A stretch of DNA of 64,000 nucleotides from Episyrphus balteatus (taxonomy: Eukaryota; Arthropoda; Insecta; Diptera; Syrphidae): positions 49,034,402-49,098,401 of the forward strand of contig NC_079134.1 in assembly GCF_945859705.1 (NCBI RefSeq). The letters run 5' to 3'. Both the position numbers and the translations under genes were made by a program. Of this stretch, positions 52,473 through 56,753 are shown piece after piece (positions within the stretch are counted from its first letter, which is position 1; each line of letters begins with the position of its first letter). The notes under the pieces were generated by a model. The model was not told the DNA's origin. It saw only the letters and a program-made list of their open reading frames with translations, and did no database searches.

Positions 52473-53632
52473 GAATCAGCATCCTATTCAAACGGGACAC
52501 AATCAAGCGCCACCTGGTGTCGGCGGGGTCGAGAATCAGAGGCATTTCCAAACACATCAGAATCTGCTCACCCATCCGCAGCATCAGCATCACATACCGG
52601 TGGAGCATCACGTTTTCCATTTGAAGTGCTTTGCTTGTTCAAAGTGTGCATCACAACTACGACCTGGTGATAGGTATGTATAGTATATGTAGATACTTTT
52701 TTTTTTGTAAAATGGTGATAGTTCAATTTTGTGTGTGTTTTTGGCTAATTTTTTGTCCTCCTTTTTGTATTTATTTTTTATGTTATTTTTGTTTTCTAAC
52801 AAATTGTTCAATATTGAGATGAGGAATTTTCCATCACGTTGACTAAGAGCTTTGATAAAAATCTTTTTGTTATAACGTTGGTATAGAGATTCATAAAGCT
52901 TAGGTTTTTATATTTGTATTTTGACAGATTTTTCCAAGTGTGTTCGATGGAAGAATGATTTATTTTTGAAGCGCTTACCAAAAATAATTCAATCTGCATC
53001 AAAGAGTGCTTGATTAGGACATACTCGTATGAGCTCTGATTTATTATATACGCCTGTGATGGCATGGACTTTCAAAACTTCATATTTGATATTATAATAC
53101 ATAATTAAAAACAGGATTGAAATTGTAAAGCACAAGTTTATTACTATGCATTCAGGAAACCAACAAATCATTTTTGCACAATTTCGGTGTCGTAAAAATT
53201 TTAATCTTTGCATACTCCTCTTTCTTTTCGAAATCAATAAGGAAGGTTTCAGGCTGTCAATTATTTCTATCCAGACTCTGCTTGCTGAATTCGGTTCACT
53301 TCACCTTCTGAACGTTTCGGAAATTCGGTAATAAGCTTATCATAGCTCTTTCGCAAAGACAAGAGGGCACTCCACTCCACTACTTATAGATTTGTTAATT
53401 ATTTTGTATTTATATTTAAGTTATTTGTATACCCATTTAAATCCATTAAACTTGACTTCATTAAAGACTTTCATTTGATTTTATTTAATCACAAAATTTT
53501 ACTTACAGATACTACATGCTTGGTGGCAGCTTGGTCTGCGAACAAGACTGGCACAAATTACTCAAAACAACGTCCACAAATCCACCCGTACGCAAAGGCA
53601 AAGTTGGCAGACCAAGAAGATCCAAAGACTGA
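13247..53632 (+). CDS. LMO4: LMO4-type LIM-only transcription cofactor (spliced)
   Basis: The join 13247-13703, 13829-13982, 52323-52673, 53509-53632 gives 361 residues with matching splice phases at every junction. Residues 1-147 are a low-complexity Ser/Gly/Asn arm. LIM1 (ligands C148, C151, H169, C172, C175, C178, C198, D201) and LIM2 (C211, C214, H303, C306, C309, C312, C331, D334) are joined by a short MFGTAP linker, as in vertebrate LMO4 (RLFGNSGACSACG). LIM-only proteins bind no DNA themselves; in the nucleus they bridge LDB/Chip, GATA, bHLH and LIM-homeodomain partners. Three features differ from vertebrate LMO4: the long N-terminal arm, a ~70-residue Gln-rich insertion in LIM2, and a basic tail KGKVGRPRRSKD that looks like an AT-hook. 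The Drosophila counterpart is, I believe, CG5708; the sequence is closer to LMO4 than to Beadex/dLMO. After the TGA the frame continues (see 53633-54841). Intron 2 is 38.3 kb. Confidence 0.93.
13829..13982 (+). CDS. LMO4: LMO4-like gene, coding exon 2 (body of LIM1)
   Basis: The acceptor TATTTCAG ends at 13828 and the donor AG|GTAAGT follows 13982. The exon completes codon 153 and runs KIIERYFLHALDRYWHNSC, LKCYCCGAMLADIGSSCY, TRGGMILCKPDYS, giving all remaining LIM1 zinc ligands in C-X2-C-X17-H-X2-C-X2-C-X2-C-X19-C-X2-D spacing. Each block has a direct counterpart in vertebrate LMO4. It ends with two bases (AG) of Arg204, completed by the first base of the next exon 38 kb away. Confidence 0.93.
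13983..15723. other. Intron sequence after exon 2, nothing recognised
   Basis: Moderately A/T-rich sequence without long homopolymers, short open frames only, and no obvious transposon ends. It is among the less repetitive parts of the intron, so it is a reasonable place to look for conserved non-coding elements by alignment. Confidence 0.4.
15724..17247. mobile_element. Terminal-inverted-repeat element with 'QEEADTR' protein fragments
   Basis: About 105 bp at 15724-15825 (TCAGAAAAGAGTTAGG, then ACCATCTGGTGGTACCTCTT and ATTATAACTACCTCTTGATA) recur inverted at 17145-17247 with some substitutions. Between them, minus-strand pieces read VLESMQEEADTRMMLHLAY (16816-17004) and, lower down, a Cys/Trp block with acidic tail (16050-16340). 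The EEADTR-L-LH motif belongs to an uncharacterised, multi-copy protein family of animal genomes. The frames are short and broken, so this is probably an internally deleted element. No target duplication was identified. Confidence 0.6.
16816..17004 (-). pseudogene. Fragment of an 'EEADTR' repeat-associated protein
   Basis: The frame VLESMQEEADTRMMLHLAYLP is the only recognisable part; the rest of the 62 codons looks random. In the family as I remember it, this motif precedes a segment with L-I-V-S-x-D-T-D-V, missing here. A related C-terminal remnant is at 21982-22308. Function unknown; coding capacity lost. Confidence 0.5.
17248..20702. other. Intron sequence, nothing recognised
   Basis: A/T-rich sequence with several open frames of 60-90 codons on both strands (for example 18158-18421 and 19190-19450), none with known motifs. 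A CGACG-rich stretch at about 17878-17925 resembles sequence in the elements at 20703-21426 and 43100-43260. Confidence 0.4.
20703..21426. mobile_element. Non-autonomous TIR element, TTAA-like ends
   Basis: CCAACCCATAGAATCCGTTG and CGTCCGTTCCGTC at 20711-20745 recur inverted at about 21384-21418. The right end reads GGGGCCTTAA and the left TAAAGGGCCC; with one or two mutations these would be TTAA-flanked GGCCCC ends, as for piggyBac-type elements. Internal CGTCGTA.GCTTTGACA blocks are also inverted. No transposase is present. Related sequence occurs at 43100-43260 and 44490-44660. Confidence 0.7.
21982..22308 (-). pseudogene. Remnant of the 'EEADTR' family C-terminal region
   Basis: The 108-codon minus-strand frame has an amphipathic start (FYSQFFSSMWLSATESACQK), then QCGWVINNTNKILEPYWFGG, and an acidic, serine-rich tail ending DSSEEFD. 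The G-W-x(9-10)-L-x-P-x-W-F block followed by an acidic tail resembles the end of the EEADTR proteins and the degenerate block at 16050-16340. It may be a partial copy of that element. Not a confident gene. Confidence 0.4.
22309..23297. other. Intron sequence, nothing recognised
   Basis: Very A/T-rich. A stretch at 22405-22450 with repeated TACTCC motifs resembles the subterminal parts of the hAT element at 11317-12117, perhaps an eroded copy. No open frame of note. Confidence 0.35.
23298..24316. mobile_element. TIR element containing a nested MITE
   Basis: The ends TAGGGTGCTTCTTA (23298) and TAAGAAGCACCCTA (ending 24316) are inverted repeats. A second inverted block, AATGGGACACCC near 23333 and GGGTGTCCCATT near 24260, lies just inside. 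The flanks read ATGCATAT and ATGCATATG, compatible with a short A/T target duplication. Without the inner insertion the element would be ~650 bp and carries no transposase. An A/T-flanked end suggests Tc1/mariner or a similar superfamily. Confidence 0.75.
23661..24024. mobile_element. MITE nested in the 23298-24316 element
   Basis: Ends GGGGGGTTCACATTGAC at 23661 and GTCAATGTGAACCCCCC ending at about 24024 (with one small difference), each followed inward by CTTACCGGACAGACC or its complement; the element is flanked by TA on both sides. It is 364 bp, with no protein. The termini are close to those of PIF/Harbinger or Tc1-like MITEs. Confidence 0.82.
24370..24612. repeat. Direct duplication, ~175-bp spacing
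   Basis: CAGACGGAGAGGGTTATATA...AAGAGAGGAGTAAGGAAGAAGACC at about 24371-24431 recurs as CAGACAGAGAAGGTTACATA...GAATAAGGAAGAAGACC at about 24546-24606. The intervening sequence itself holds a repeated TTCTTCTGTTTCTTGTTCAACTTT motif. Confidence 0.7.
24760..24975. repeat. Direct duplication, ~140-bp unit
   Basis: ATACCTGTTACTCGGATCAAAAT/CTATCTGCTTA followed by TCAAAATTATCAAGGAA occurs at about 24776-24831 and again at about 24917-24970 with few changes. Confidence 0.75.
25278..25676. repeat. Two adjacent small inverted-repeat elements
   Basis: TAATTGAGGAGTGACTTTTCAAAA near 25283 pairs with TTTTGAAAAGTCACTTCTCAATAATTA near 25522. Immediately after, GCGTTCCTTTGTGGGCATTTACTG near 25555 pairs with the reverse complement CAATAAATGTTTCCAAAGGAACGC ending near 25676. 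Both are MITE-sized hairpins without coding content. Confidence 0.65.
26317..28790 (+). pseudogene. Dead BED-type hAT transposase (interrupted)
   Basis: The N-terminus (26317) is a BED zinc finger: IWEHFTHIGADSEFAKCKIC, then SVTNLKKHMASKHP. A foldback MITE (26518-26823) truncates this exon. A probable acceptor at 27057 restarts the protein. Catalytic-core blocks follow: CCLTTTDGWTSCNNESFIGV, then IMLAVSDNAANIVGA, HFGCLAHTVNLI, ATFLDPRFK, and the C-terminal dimerisation segment DPLRWWSQNRQNYPFL with SSVPCERLFSKAG near 28590-28730. The layout is that of hAT transposases of the ZBED1/4/6 type. A frameshift near 27650, stops at 27922, 28579 and about 28640, and the MITE make it inactive. Host LIM gene lies on the same strand, so it would be transcribed within the intron. 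Confidence 0.9.
26518..26823. mobile_element. Foldback MITE inserted in the hAT transposase
   Basis: CTGACTGGATCCTTGGTCCT at 26519 and its reverse complement AGGACCAAGGATCCAGTCAG ending about 26822 are the outer ends. The match continues inward (AATGACATCTT.AGTCAACAT against ATGTTGACTAAAGATGTCATT), so nearly the whole 306 bp folds back. It lies where the BED exon would continue, showing that it entered after the hAT element. Confidence 0.8.
28819..29043 (+). repeat. (GATTA)n pentanucleotide array
   Basis: About 45 almost perfect GATTA (= TTAGA) units with one early interruption (AGATAAGATT); the array ends in TTAGG. It sits between the dead hAT transposase and the Helentron remnant. The unit differs by one base from the arthropod telomere repeat TTAGG, but there is no other sign of telomeric origin. 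Confidence 0.95.
30150..31546. mobile_element. Composite insertion splitting the Helentron endonuclease
   Basis: The endonuclease reads ...NSHKS to 30149 and resumes at about 31547 with DTIYKIQTNVLLLTET, so ~1.4 kb was inserted between. The insertion starts AGGGGCACGGTAGTGCCC, has a (CTGA)(CTCA)n microsatellite (30384-30421), a ~146-bp tandem array (30425-31165) and a foldback (31206-31549). No target duplication is visible. It could itself be a non-autonomous Helentron, since these often carry tandem repeats and insert without duplication; the foldback may be a further insertion. Confidence 0.6.
30425..31165. repeat. ~146-bp tandem array (five units)
   Basis: GGGGGCGTGGCATCCGCCCA and variants recur at about 30538, 30685, 30824, 30971 and 31117, each followed by a CGCTGAATTTTCATTAAATA-like segment and ATAGAGCACTTCTGA. 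Minus-strand open frames through it repeat the same peptide (KWAVATPPG, CINYHLYHSTKFQD) and are artefacts of the array. Confidence 0.9.
31206..31549. repeat. Near-perfect 344-bp palindrome (foldback element)
   Basis: ATCACAACAAAAACATTACT at 31206 pairs with AGTAATGTTTTTGTTGTGAT ending at 31549. The pairing runs almost to the centre near 31377 (AAAATTTTGATTGTT/AACAATCAAAATTTT). It is MITE-sized with no coding capacity. Confidence 0.9.
32204..34803. other. Intron sequence with a small hairpin, no gene
   Basis: At 34025-34117 GGTCCATTTTCTTCACTCGG and its reverse complement face each other across ~45 bp of partly paired sequence, giving a ~95-nt hairpin. At about 32946 a CGGCAGCCCTG end preceded by TACTCC motifs looks like an isolated hAT terminus. 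A CTCGATGAGTT motif repeats near 33189 and 33334. No coding sequence is supported. Confidence 0.45.
34804..34926 (+). pseudogene. hAT transposase C-terminal (dimerisation) fragment
   Basis: The start reads FPHNSAAAERKFYELSLIKT and continues KLTNRLNFKAINN, which follows the hAT pattern P-H-S-S-A-x-x-E-R-x-F-S-x-L-x-x-I-K-T-K-x-x-N-R-L. Only this segment is recognisable; the rest of the frame to 35106 is Lys/Asn-rich. No ends were found. Confidence 0.6.
35606..37134. repeat. 1.5-kb near-perfect palindrome (746-bp arms)
   Basis: The left arm 35606-36351 is almost identical to the reverse complement of 36389-37134; the spacer is ~37 bp of A/T. Outer ends are CTGAGAAATAATTCGCAACT and its complement. 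Differences are few (for example AACCCC/ACTAAACC near 35670 with GTTTCT/GTTCCT changes). The mirrored open frames containing MAAKVVQTFVRKMGGL arise because both arms carry the same sequence and are not a recognised protein. Partial diverged copies lie at 48060-48360 and near 3160-3230, so it is a mobile family. In intron RNA it would form a very long hairpin. Confidence 0.93.
37135..38640. other. Intron sequence, nothing recognised
   Basis: Less A/T-biased than its neighbours with a short (GT)n near 37637. No motif or transposon end found; candidate unique sequence. Confidence 0.35.
38641..38900. repeat. Copies of two repeat families found elsewhere in the window
   Basis: 38646-38745 (GATGAAGCGAAACGAAAAA ... 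AAAATACCATCGGGTA) is the reverse complement of 25060-25150. Directly after, TATATAAAAAGTCTTAAAAA with TTAAGTAACTTGAACC and GTCGTGCATTTTATTT (38805-38890) matches 2315-2365 and, inverted, 3720-3795. Confidence 0.65.
41000..42090 (-). pseudogene. PIF/Harbinger (HARBI1-like) transposase remnant
   Basis: On the minus strand: LRFLGEGGYQRGTGQDFLVG, MAQPTLSATLIKVLPVMESV, KYRFPGIIGCVDGTHVKIIR (first catalytic Asp in GCVDGTH), FNRKGDHSINAMI|VCDYK, RWNNGDKRSWLLG|DSGYTLEP (second Asp), and VERTIGVLKSRFRCL with CVALHNIC. Two short introns, about 41590-41635 and 41378-41433, have GTAAGT/GTAAAT donors and TTCATAG/TTCAATAG acceptors and restore the frame. A TAG (RYG*ASHDSFVF, near 41536) and a frameshift near 41335 inactivate it. 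A Harbinger-like right end, GGGGGCCTATTACATAAAAC (inverted), is at about 42477-42496; the left end was not found. Confidence 0.88.
42523..42861 (+). pseudogene. hAT transposase C-terminal fragment
   Basis: Contains EVYKMLEAGCADKVLETFFE and then DSSASAERVVFRLTLIKNKL with NRLIV, the hAT dimerisation signature, ending in TAG at 42859. It belongs to the hAT element 39939-43092 by position near the right terminus and by strand. The upstream catalytic core is missing, displaced by the Harbinger insertion or lost. Confidence 0.75.
43287..43965. mobile_element. TIR element inside copy 1 of the tandem duplication
   Basis: AAAGCTGAAACACAATCACG at 43287 pairs with CGTGATTGTGTTTCAGCTTT ending about 43965, followed by GCTTTGCC/GGCAAAGC. 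An internal hairpin around 43425-43470 uses AAAAGTTCAACCAGACTGAA and neighbours. No protein. About 680 bp; absent from copy 2. Confidence 0.8.
44045..44250 (+). pseudogene. Second copy of the hAT C-terminal fragment
   Basis: Almost identical to 42656-42861 (DSSASAERVVFRLTLIKNKL, ending at TAG 44248) with a few changes. It is part of the tandem duplication and has no upstream catalytic sequence. Confidence 0.75.
44718..46980. other. Intron sequence with an eroded direct repeat
   Basis: A ~100-bp block near 46150-46250 (TTTTTCTGATTGTGGATTCG ... AGAAAAGTATATTTTGATTC ... TTGTGGC) recurs diverged near 46430-46525. TACCCTATCCTATCCCTATC near 46090 is a short degenerate satellite. Nothing else recognised. 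Confidence 0.4.
46981..47467 (+). other. Two adjacent open frames, unrecognised
   Basis: Frames at 46981-47244 (87 codons, MCCYRKVKFFEMDKIGLKKA...) and 47249-47467 (72 codons, MPVRLLVLNVTPRSCLGGIY...) are only four bases apart with reasonably balanced composition. They resemble no family I know. They may be a fragment of a transposon protein with a stop between. Confidence 0.25.
48060..48360. repeat. Diverged partial copy of the 35606-37134 palindrome family
   Basis: TAACTGTAAGTATTGCCGTT, GAAAATTGCCACTCCCGCCT, GGGGAGATAGACCCCCCCTC and TTATCGTACTCG occur in the same order as in the right arm of the palindrome (36480-36665), with many substitutions. Only one arm is present, so it does not fold. 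Confidence 0.75.
48361..49098. other. Intron sequence, nothing recognised
   Basis: A/T-rich, no notable frame or repeat apart from A runs. Confidence 0.35.
49099..49534 (-). pseudogene. Non-LTR retrotransposon endonuclease fragment
   Basis: Minus-strand frames read DTIGVSKTWLKSYQSDLAVG with NIFRQTKSW, then (after a frameshift near 49320) LYIDCQIRLKKILKCSEPGI with EFIFAE. In non-LTR elements of the Jockey/I type the apurinic-like endonuclease has I-x-x-S-E-T-W-L followed by N-x-F-R-x-D-R-x-x-x-x-G-G-G-V-x-L-Y-V; here SETW is SKTW, so a catalytic glutamate is changed. No reverse transcriptase was found nearby. Confidence 0.65.
49872..50278 (-). pseudogene. hAT-like transposase C-terminal fragment
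   Basis: The minus strand reads EEVLQILDIFKRDLEAAKGA, then a frame change near 50069, and GPFVSTDVERSFSSFKGTL. The (S/T)-x-D-V-E-R-S-F-S motif marks the end of hAT-like proteins. The fragment is flanked on both sides by AAAAAGGCA-rich tracts (49755-49797 and 50545-50640) that may be subterminal repeats of the element. Ends were not fixed. Confidence 0.6.
50310..52320. other. 3' part of intron 2, simple and duplicated sequence
   Basis: Repeats include CGTTTATTTCAGAAAC.GCATAAGT at about 50980 and 51548 with an inverted copy near 51755, and a ~190-bp direct duplication (TATAAAAAGGTAAAGA...TTCAAAAGTTATAGC) at about 51245-51333 and 51420-51510. The frame at 52051-52254 is not recognised and has no splice signals linking it to the LIM exons. 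Confidence 0.45.
52323..52673 (+). CDS. LMO4: LMO4-like gene, coding exon 3 (LIM2 first finger with Gln-rich insertion)
   Basis: Acceptor TTCCTTTTTAG precedes 52323, donor GATAG|GTATGT follows 52673. The exon begins by completing Arg204, then MFGTAPCSACGQTIAPNEFV, which aligns with the start of LMO4 LIM2. Between VMR (residues 224-226) and HVFHLKC (300-306) lies a ~73-residue segment: a run of about 20 Gln (CAG/CAA mixed), then a His/Gln/Pro/Gly stretch. C214 to H303 is 88 residues instead of about 18. The zinc ligands H303, C306, C309, C312 are intact, so the loop extends outward from a presumably folded finger. Mixed CAG/CAA codons favour tract stability. Confidence 0.93.
52409..52472 (+). 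repeat. CAG/CAA tract in exon 3
   Basis: Coding trinucleotide array of CAG and CAA, read as glutamine with one lysine near the start. Expected to vary in length between individuals and species. Confidence 0.9.
52674..53508 (+). other. Intron 3 of the LMO4-like gene
   Basis: 835 bp from GTATGT to TTACTTACAG. Retains the phase (AG|A, Arg321). No transposon ends or genes recognised. Confidence 0.8.
53509..53632 (+). CDS. LMO4: LMO4-like gene, coding exon 4 to the TGA stop
   Basis: Completes Arg321 and encodes YYMLGGSLVCEQDWHKLLKT (final LIM2 ligands C331 and D334), then TSTNPPVRKGKVGRPRRSKD and TGA at 53630-53632. G-R-P flanked by basic residues is the AT-hook core; vertebrate LMO4 lacks it and ends soon after LIM2. 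The exon does not end at this stop: sequence continues in the same frame. The stop context is GAC TGA G. Confidence 0.92.
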
Positions 53633-54841
53633 GAAGTTGCCACACGTTTGGGTAGGCCACCGAAGCTCAAAAAAGGATCCCCACTACCCGATGTGGAACC
53701 AACAACCCAATCTGTACTCCCCCACAATCATCATCCATTTGTAGGTGGTGGTGGTGGTGTTGGTGGTGCTCCTTCGAATATGATTCCCATCGATCGTGCA
53801 ACACAGAATTCATTCCGAGTTCCTCCTCCGGGTAAAGATCACTTCCTTTACAATAGTCTCTACAATCGAGATGTTGAATTTATGAAAAATTTGATACGCA
53901 CCAGTAATGCTGGAGGTGGTGTTGAGCTCGATCGAAATCCAAACCTTCATGGCATGCAGCAGTATGGTGAATTCGATCACCACAGATCCCTCCATGATCA
54001 TCAAACCGCATCGCAGTGCCCACCTGGTATGGAACACCAACAACATCTATTTGCATGCGGCAGTGGACCGCACATGTTGCCCCTGGTGGCACGATCTTTT
54101 TCTTGTTCACAGCCAACCGGCATGGCAGACTACCCAAGCGAAACCATCAAACATCATTGTAAAAGTGAAAAACATGACGAAGAAGCCGGTAGCGGCGGCA
54201 AATGTCAAATGCATTCCAACAACATCCCGGGAGGAGGTGGTGGTGGCATTCTAGTCAAAACTGAATTCAATGAGATGCAGCAAAGTAAATCATCACCTGT
54301 CCACGAAGTATTCGAAATGACTTCAAATGCATTCACATCAAATGTCCTAGGCGGTGGCAATAGCAGCACTGGCCAGTTCCATCATGACCATCATGACAGT
54401 GGCAGCAGTCCTCCTTTGCCGCTCATGGAATCCACAAATGCTTCATCGAATGTATCCCACCACCACCAGCTTCAACACCATCAGCATCAGTGCTCGCCTC
54501 ATTCATATGAATCATATCTGTATGCCAGTGGCAGTAGAGGAGCTGGCCGAGAGGGAATGTCTCCGCGCCAGCCCCCAGGAGGAACGATGAGTACTACTTC
54601 TGGTGGTGGTTCAGAAGTGTCCGGAACTCTATTCCATTGTAAATCATTCTTTGCTGACAGCAGCAACGGTAGCTCTGGAATTGCAGCCTTCTACCCAAGC
54701 AACCAGCCACAGCACCAGTCGAATAATAATGGTGACTCCTCTTGCCGAGGAGGAGATGACTCCAGTTGTGGGTACTCTAGCACCAGAGATCCCGAAGAGA
54801 AAGTAGTTAAAGCAATTAAAGCAAGAAAAATGTCAGATTAA
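53633..54841 (+). CDS. In-frame 402-codon extension after the LMO4-like TGA (readthrough candidate)
   Basis: No stop interrupts the LIM frame from 53633 to the TAA at 54839-54841. It begins EVATRLGRPPKLKKGSPLPD, a second GRP-basic motif, and the first ATG of the frame is only at 53780, 49 codons in, so ordinary initiation would miss the most motif-like part. The rest is rich in Gly, His, Ser, Gln, with polyGly, His/Gln runs, one SUMO-type consensus VKTE (about residue 570 if TGA is counted), and a basic end KVVKAIKARKMSD. Such composition fits a disordered transcription-factor tail. Explanations: TGA readthrough (common in fly neural and regulatory genes), an alternative acceptor at 53655 (GGGTAG) that would join exon 3 to 53656 in frame but delete the end of LIM2, or a mutation or assembly error at one base. 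A chance open frame of this length is very unlikely. Confidence 0.75.
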   Translation, partial: EVATRLGRPPKLKKGSPLPDVEPTTQSVLPHNHHPFVGGGGGVGGAPSNMIPIDRATQNSFRVPPPGKDHFLYNSLYNRDVEFMKNLIRTSNAGGGVELDRNPNLHGMQQYGEFDHHRSLHDHQTASQCPPGMEHQQHLFACGSGPHMLPLVARSFSCSQPTGMADYPSETIKHHCKSEKHDEEAGSGGKCQMHSNNIPGGGGGGILVKTEFNEMQQSKSSPVHEVFEMTSNAFTSNVLGGGNSSTGQFHHDHHDSGSSPPLPLMESTNASSNVSHHHQLQHHQHQCSPHSYESYLYASGSRGAGREGMSPRQPPGGTMSTTSGGGSEVSGTLFHCKSFFADSSNGSSGIAAFYPSNQPQHQSNNNGDSSCRGGDDSSCGYSSTRDPEEKVVKAIKARKMSD

Positions 54842-55240
54842 TGGAACCAAAGGAAGTAGTTACACATTTTGTGCCTACGTCCAGTCAAAAAATATACACA
54901 AACACACCAAAACATTCACACCAAAAAATATGAAATCTTAAACCAGTATCCACAATTTCTACATAAACTAACAATCTAGTCGTAGTCGGCGAGGTATAGG
55001 ATAATATTCAATTCAACTTGCATGAAATATACATAAATTAAAAAATGAAAATAAAACGAAACAATCAAAAGAGGCAAAAGGTTGTAACTTTTACAAGAGA
55101 CAGAATGAGAGAGATAGAGCAGAGAGCTTATGTTAGATATATTTAAAATTCTTGTTAAATAAAAATAATATAAAATATTCTTTAAGAAAAATGTAAACAT
55201 TCAATTTAATTGTATTTAAAATTTAAATAAAAAAACATTA
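54842..55240 (+). other. Putative 3' UTR of the LMO4-like gene
   Basis: A/T-rich sequence after the TAA, without further long frames. If translation ends at the TGA, the 3' UTR would begin at 53633. Several AATAAA/AAATAAAA hexamers occur; the cleavage site cannot be fixed from sequence alone. Confidence 0.5.
55226..55231 (+). promoter_or_regulatory. Candidate polyadenylation signal AATAAA
   Basis: AATAAA in A/T-rich context about 390 bp after the TAA. Others lie at about 55156 and further on, so this is one candidate of several. Confidence 0.3.
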
Positions 55241-56751
55241 TTATCGATGGACTCAAAGGTTATAAACTAGGTAAACCAATAAACAATAAAATAGAAAATT
55301 AAAAACAAAGATTAAGCATTTTTTTTCTTTTGGGTTACTAACAATGAAGAAGAGCCTAATGATTATATTATCATAAAATGATGTAATTTTGTAAGTAAGA
55401 ATATCAAAATAATAGGCCTGGAATAATTGGATGTTCGAAGAAGATTGAATGAAAACAAATGGCACCAATTAATTTTATATGTAATTAGGTTAATTGGATT
55501 AGTACAAATAATTTCGGGAGCACAAATATCCTTAAGCATCGATAAACAAGGTTAAAAATATAAGATACAAGATATGTCTAACTGTATAAATTAATCATTT
55601 AATTATTGACAAAATTAAGCAAAATAAAAGTCCACGACACCATGCTTTTGATGCCATGACAACTGTAACTTTTTTATTTAAAAGGATATTTTTAAACAAT
55701 TTGAGGAGAGCAAAGTTTAAGGCATAAAAGTTGTTAGCTAAATCCGGAATATTAAATATCCTGTTTGTATTCTTCAGGAAAAATGAAGATCTCTTTCTTT
55801 CTGTATTTATCAACTCATCCAAAAACACAATATCGTGAGATATAGGTACTATCTCTTATTGTAAAATAATGGGTGATTTTTTGCAAAGTTCTGCTAATTC
55901 ATCACCAAAGTGGTGTTTTTTTTTTTCAGATATCACATGAACCAATAGTCCCAACGATGGATACTGCTTCGTTTTGGTTTTTTTGGTTATCTGTCTCCAG
56001 CCAAGTATAAAATGTTAATTTTTCCCTATTTTGATTGTTCAATTTTGGACTGGAACCAATTTATTGGGCTTTGCATTTAAAATGTCGGCCACTTCGTCCT
56101 TTCTCTATCCTAAATATCTAGCAACGGTTAGATTTTTCACTAATTTCGCATTTCCTAGTCCTCTCTCATTTTCATATTCTTGAAAAGTAAAAATTTCTTC
56201 TGGAGGGTTGAATTTTTCTTGTGGTGATTTGGCTTCTACTATCAAAGGCTTTTACTATCAAACAACGATCTACAAATAGTTGATGCGCTTTTTCAAAAAT
56301 TTGTCAACTCTTCTTGAATCATGTAAAACATGAGTTTTGACATTATTGCATTTGCCGTCAACTTATACACTAGACAAGTTCGAAATAAAATTTAAAGGCT
56401 ATTAGCCATTTTTGTTCCAGTTTGTTTTTTATTCTTTTTGACTTTACACTTACACTGAGCCCATCAATAAGATCAAAATTTGTTGTTACACTTGCTAATA
56501 ACTATCTTCTATTCGTTATTCTTTTCCTTTTCTTTGTTTTAAAGATCACAAAAGTTGATTTCCTTACAGGTAACAAATTGTTTCAAGAACTGGATTTTTT
56601 TGACACACTCAGTCTTGCTTTTTGTCCGAGATATAAAAACCTCGTGTTCGCTTTTACACACAATCACCAGGGCTCTGAAAGTTCTTTTGGCCTTTCTAAG
56701 ATGACGGAAATAATTTACTTGACCAATTAAAACAAGGTGAAATGTTCTTAC
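55241..56751. other. Intergenic sequence, nothing recognised
   Basis: Open frames at 56422-56730 (+) and 55595-55828 (-) are hydrophobic or mixed and resemble nothing known. Confidence 0.35.
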
Positions 56752-56753
56752 TA

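Noticed and set aside
53588..53655. A 68-bp intron (GTACGC...GGGTAG) removing the TGA
   Set aside because: It would change the reading frame after splicing (68 is not a multiple of three) and the donor and tract are weak, whereas the frame without splicing is open.
53507..53655. Selenocysteine at the TGA
   Set aside because: No known LIM-only selenoprotein, no SECIS-like element recognised downstream; readthrough is simpler.
53512..54254. Several overlapping frames in the LIM exon 4/extension region
   Set aside because: They are shadows of the one frame that continues from the LIM domain; composition and frame continuity favour that frame.
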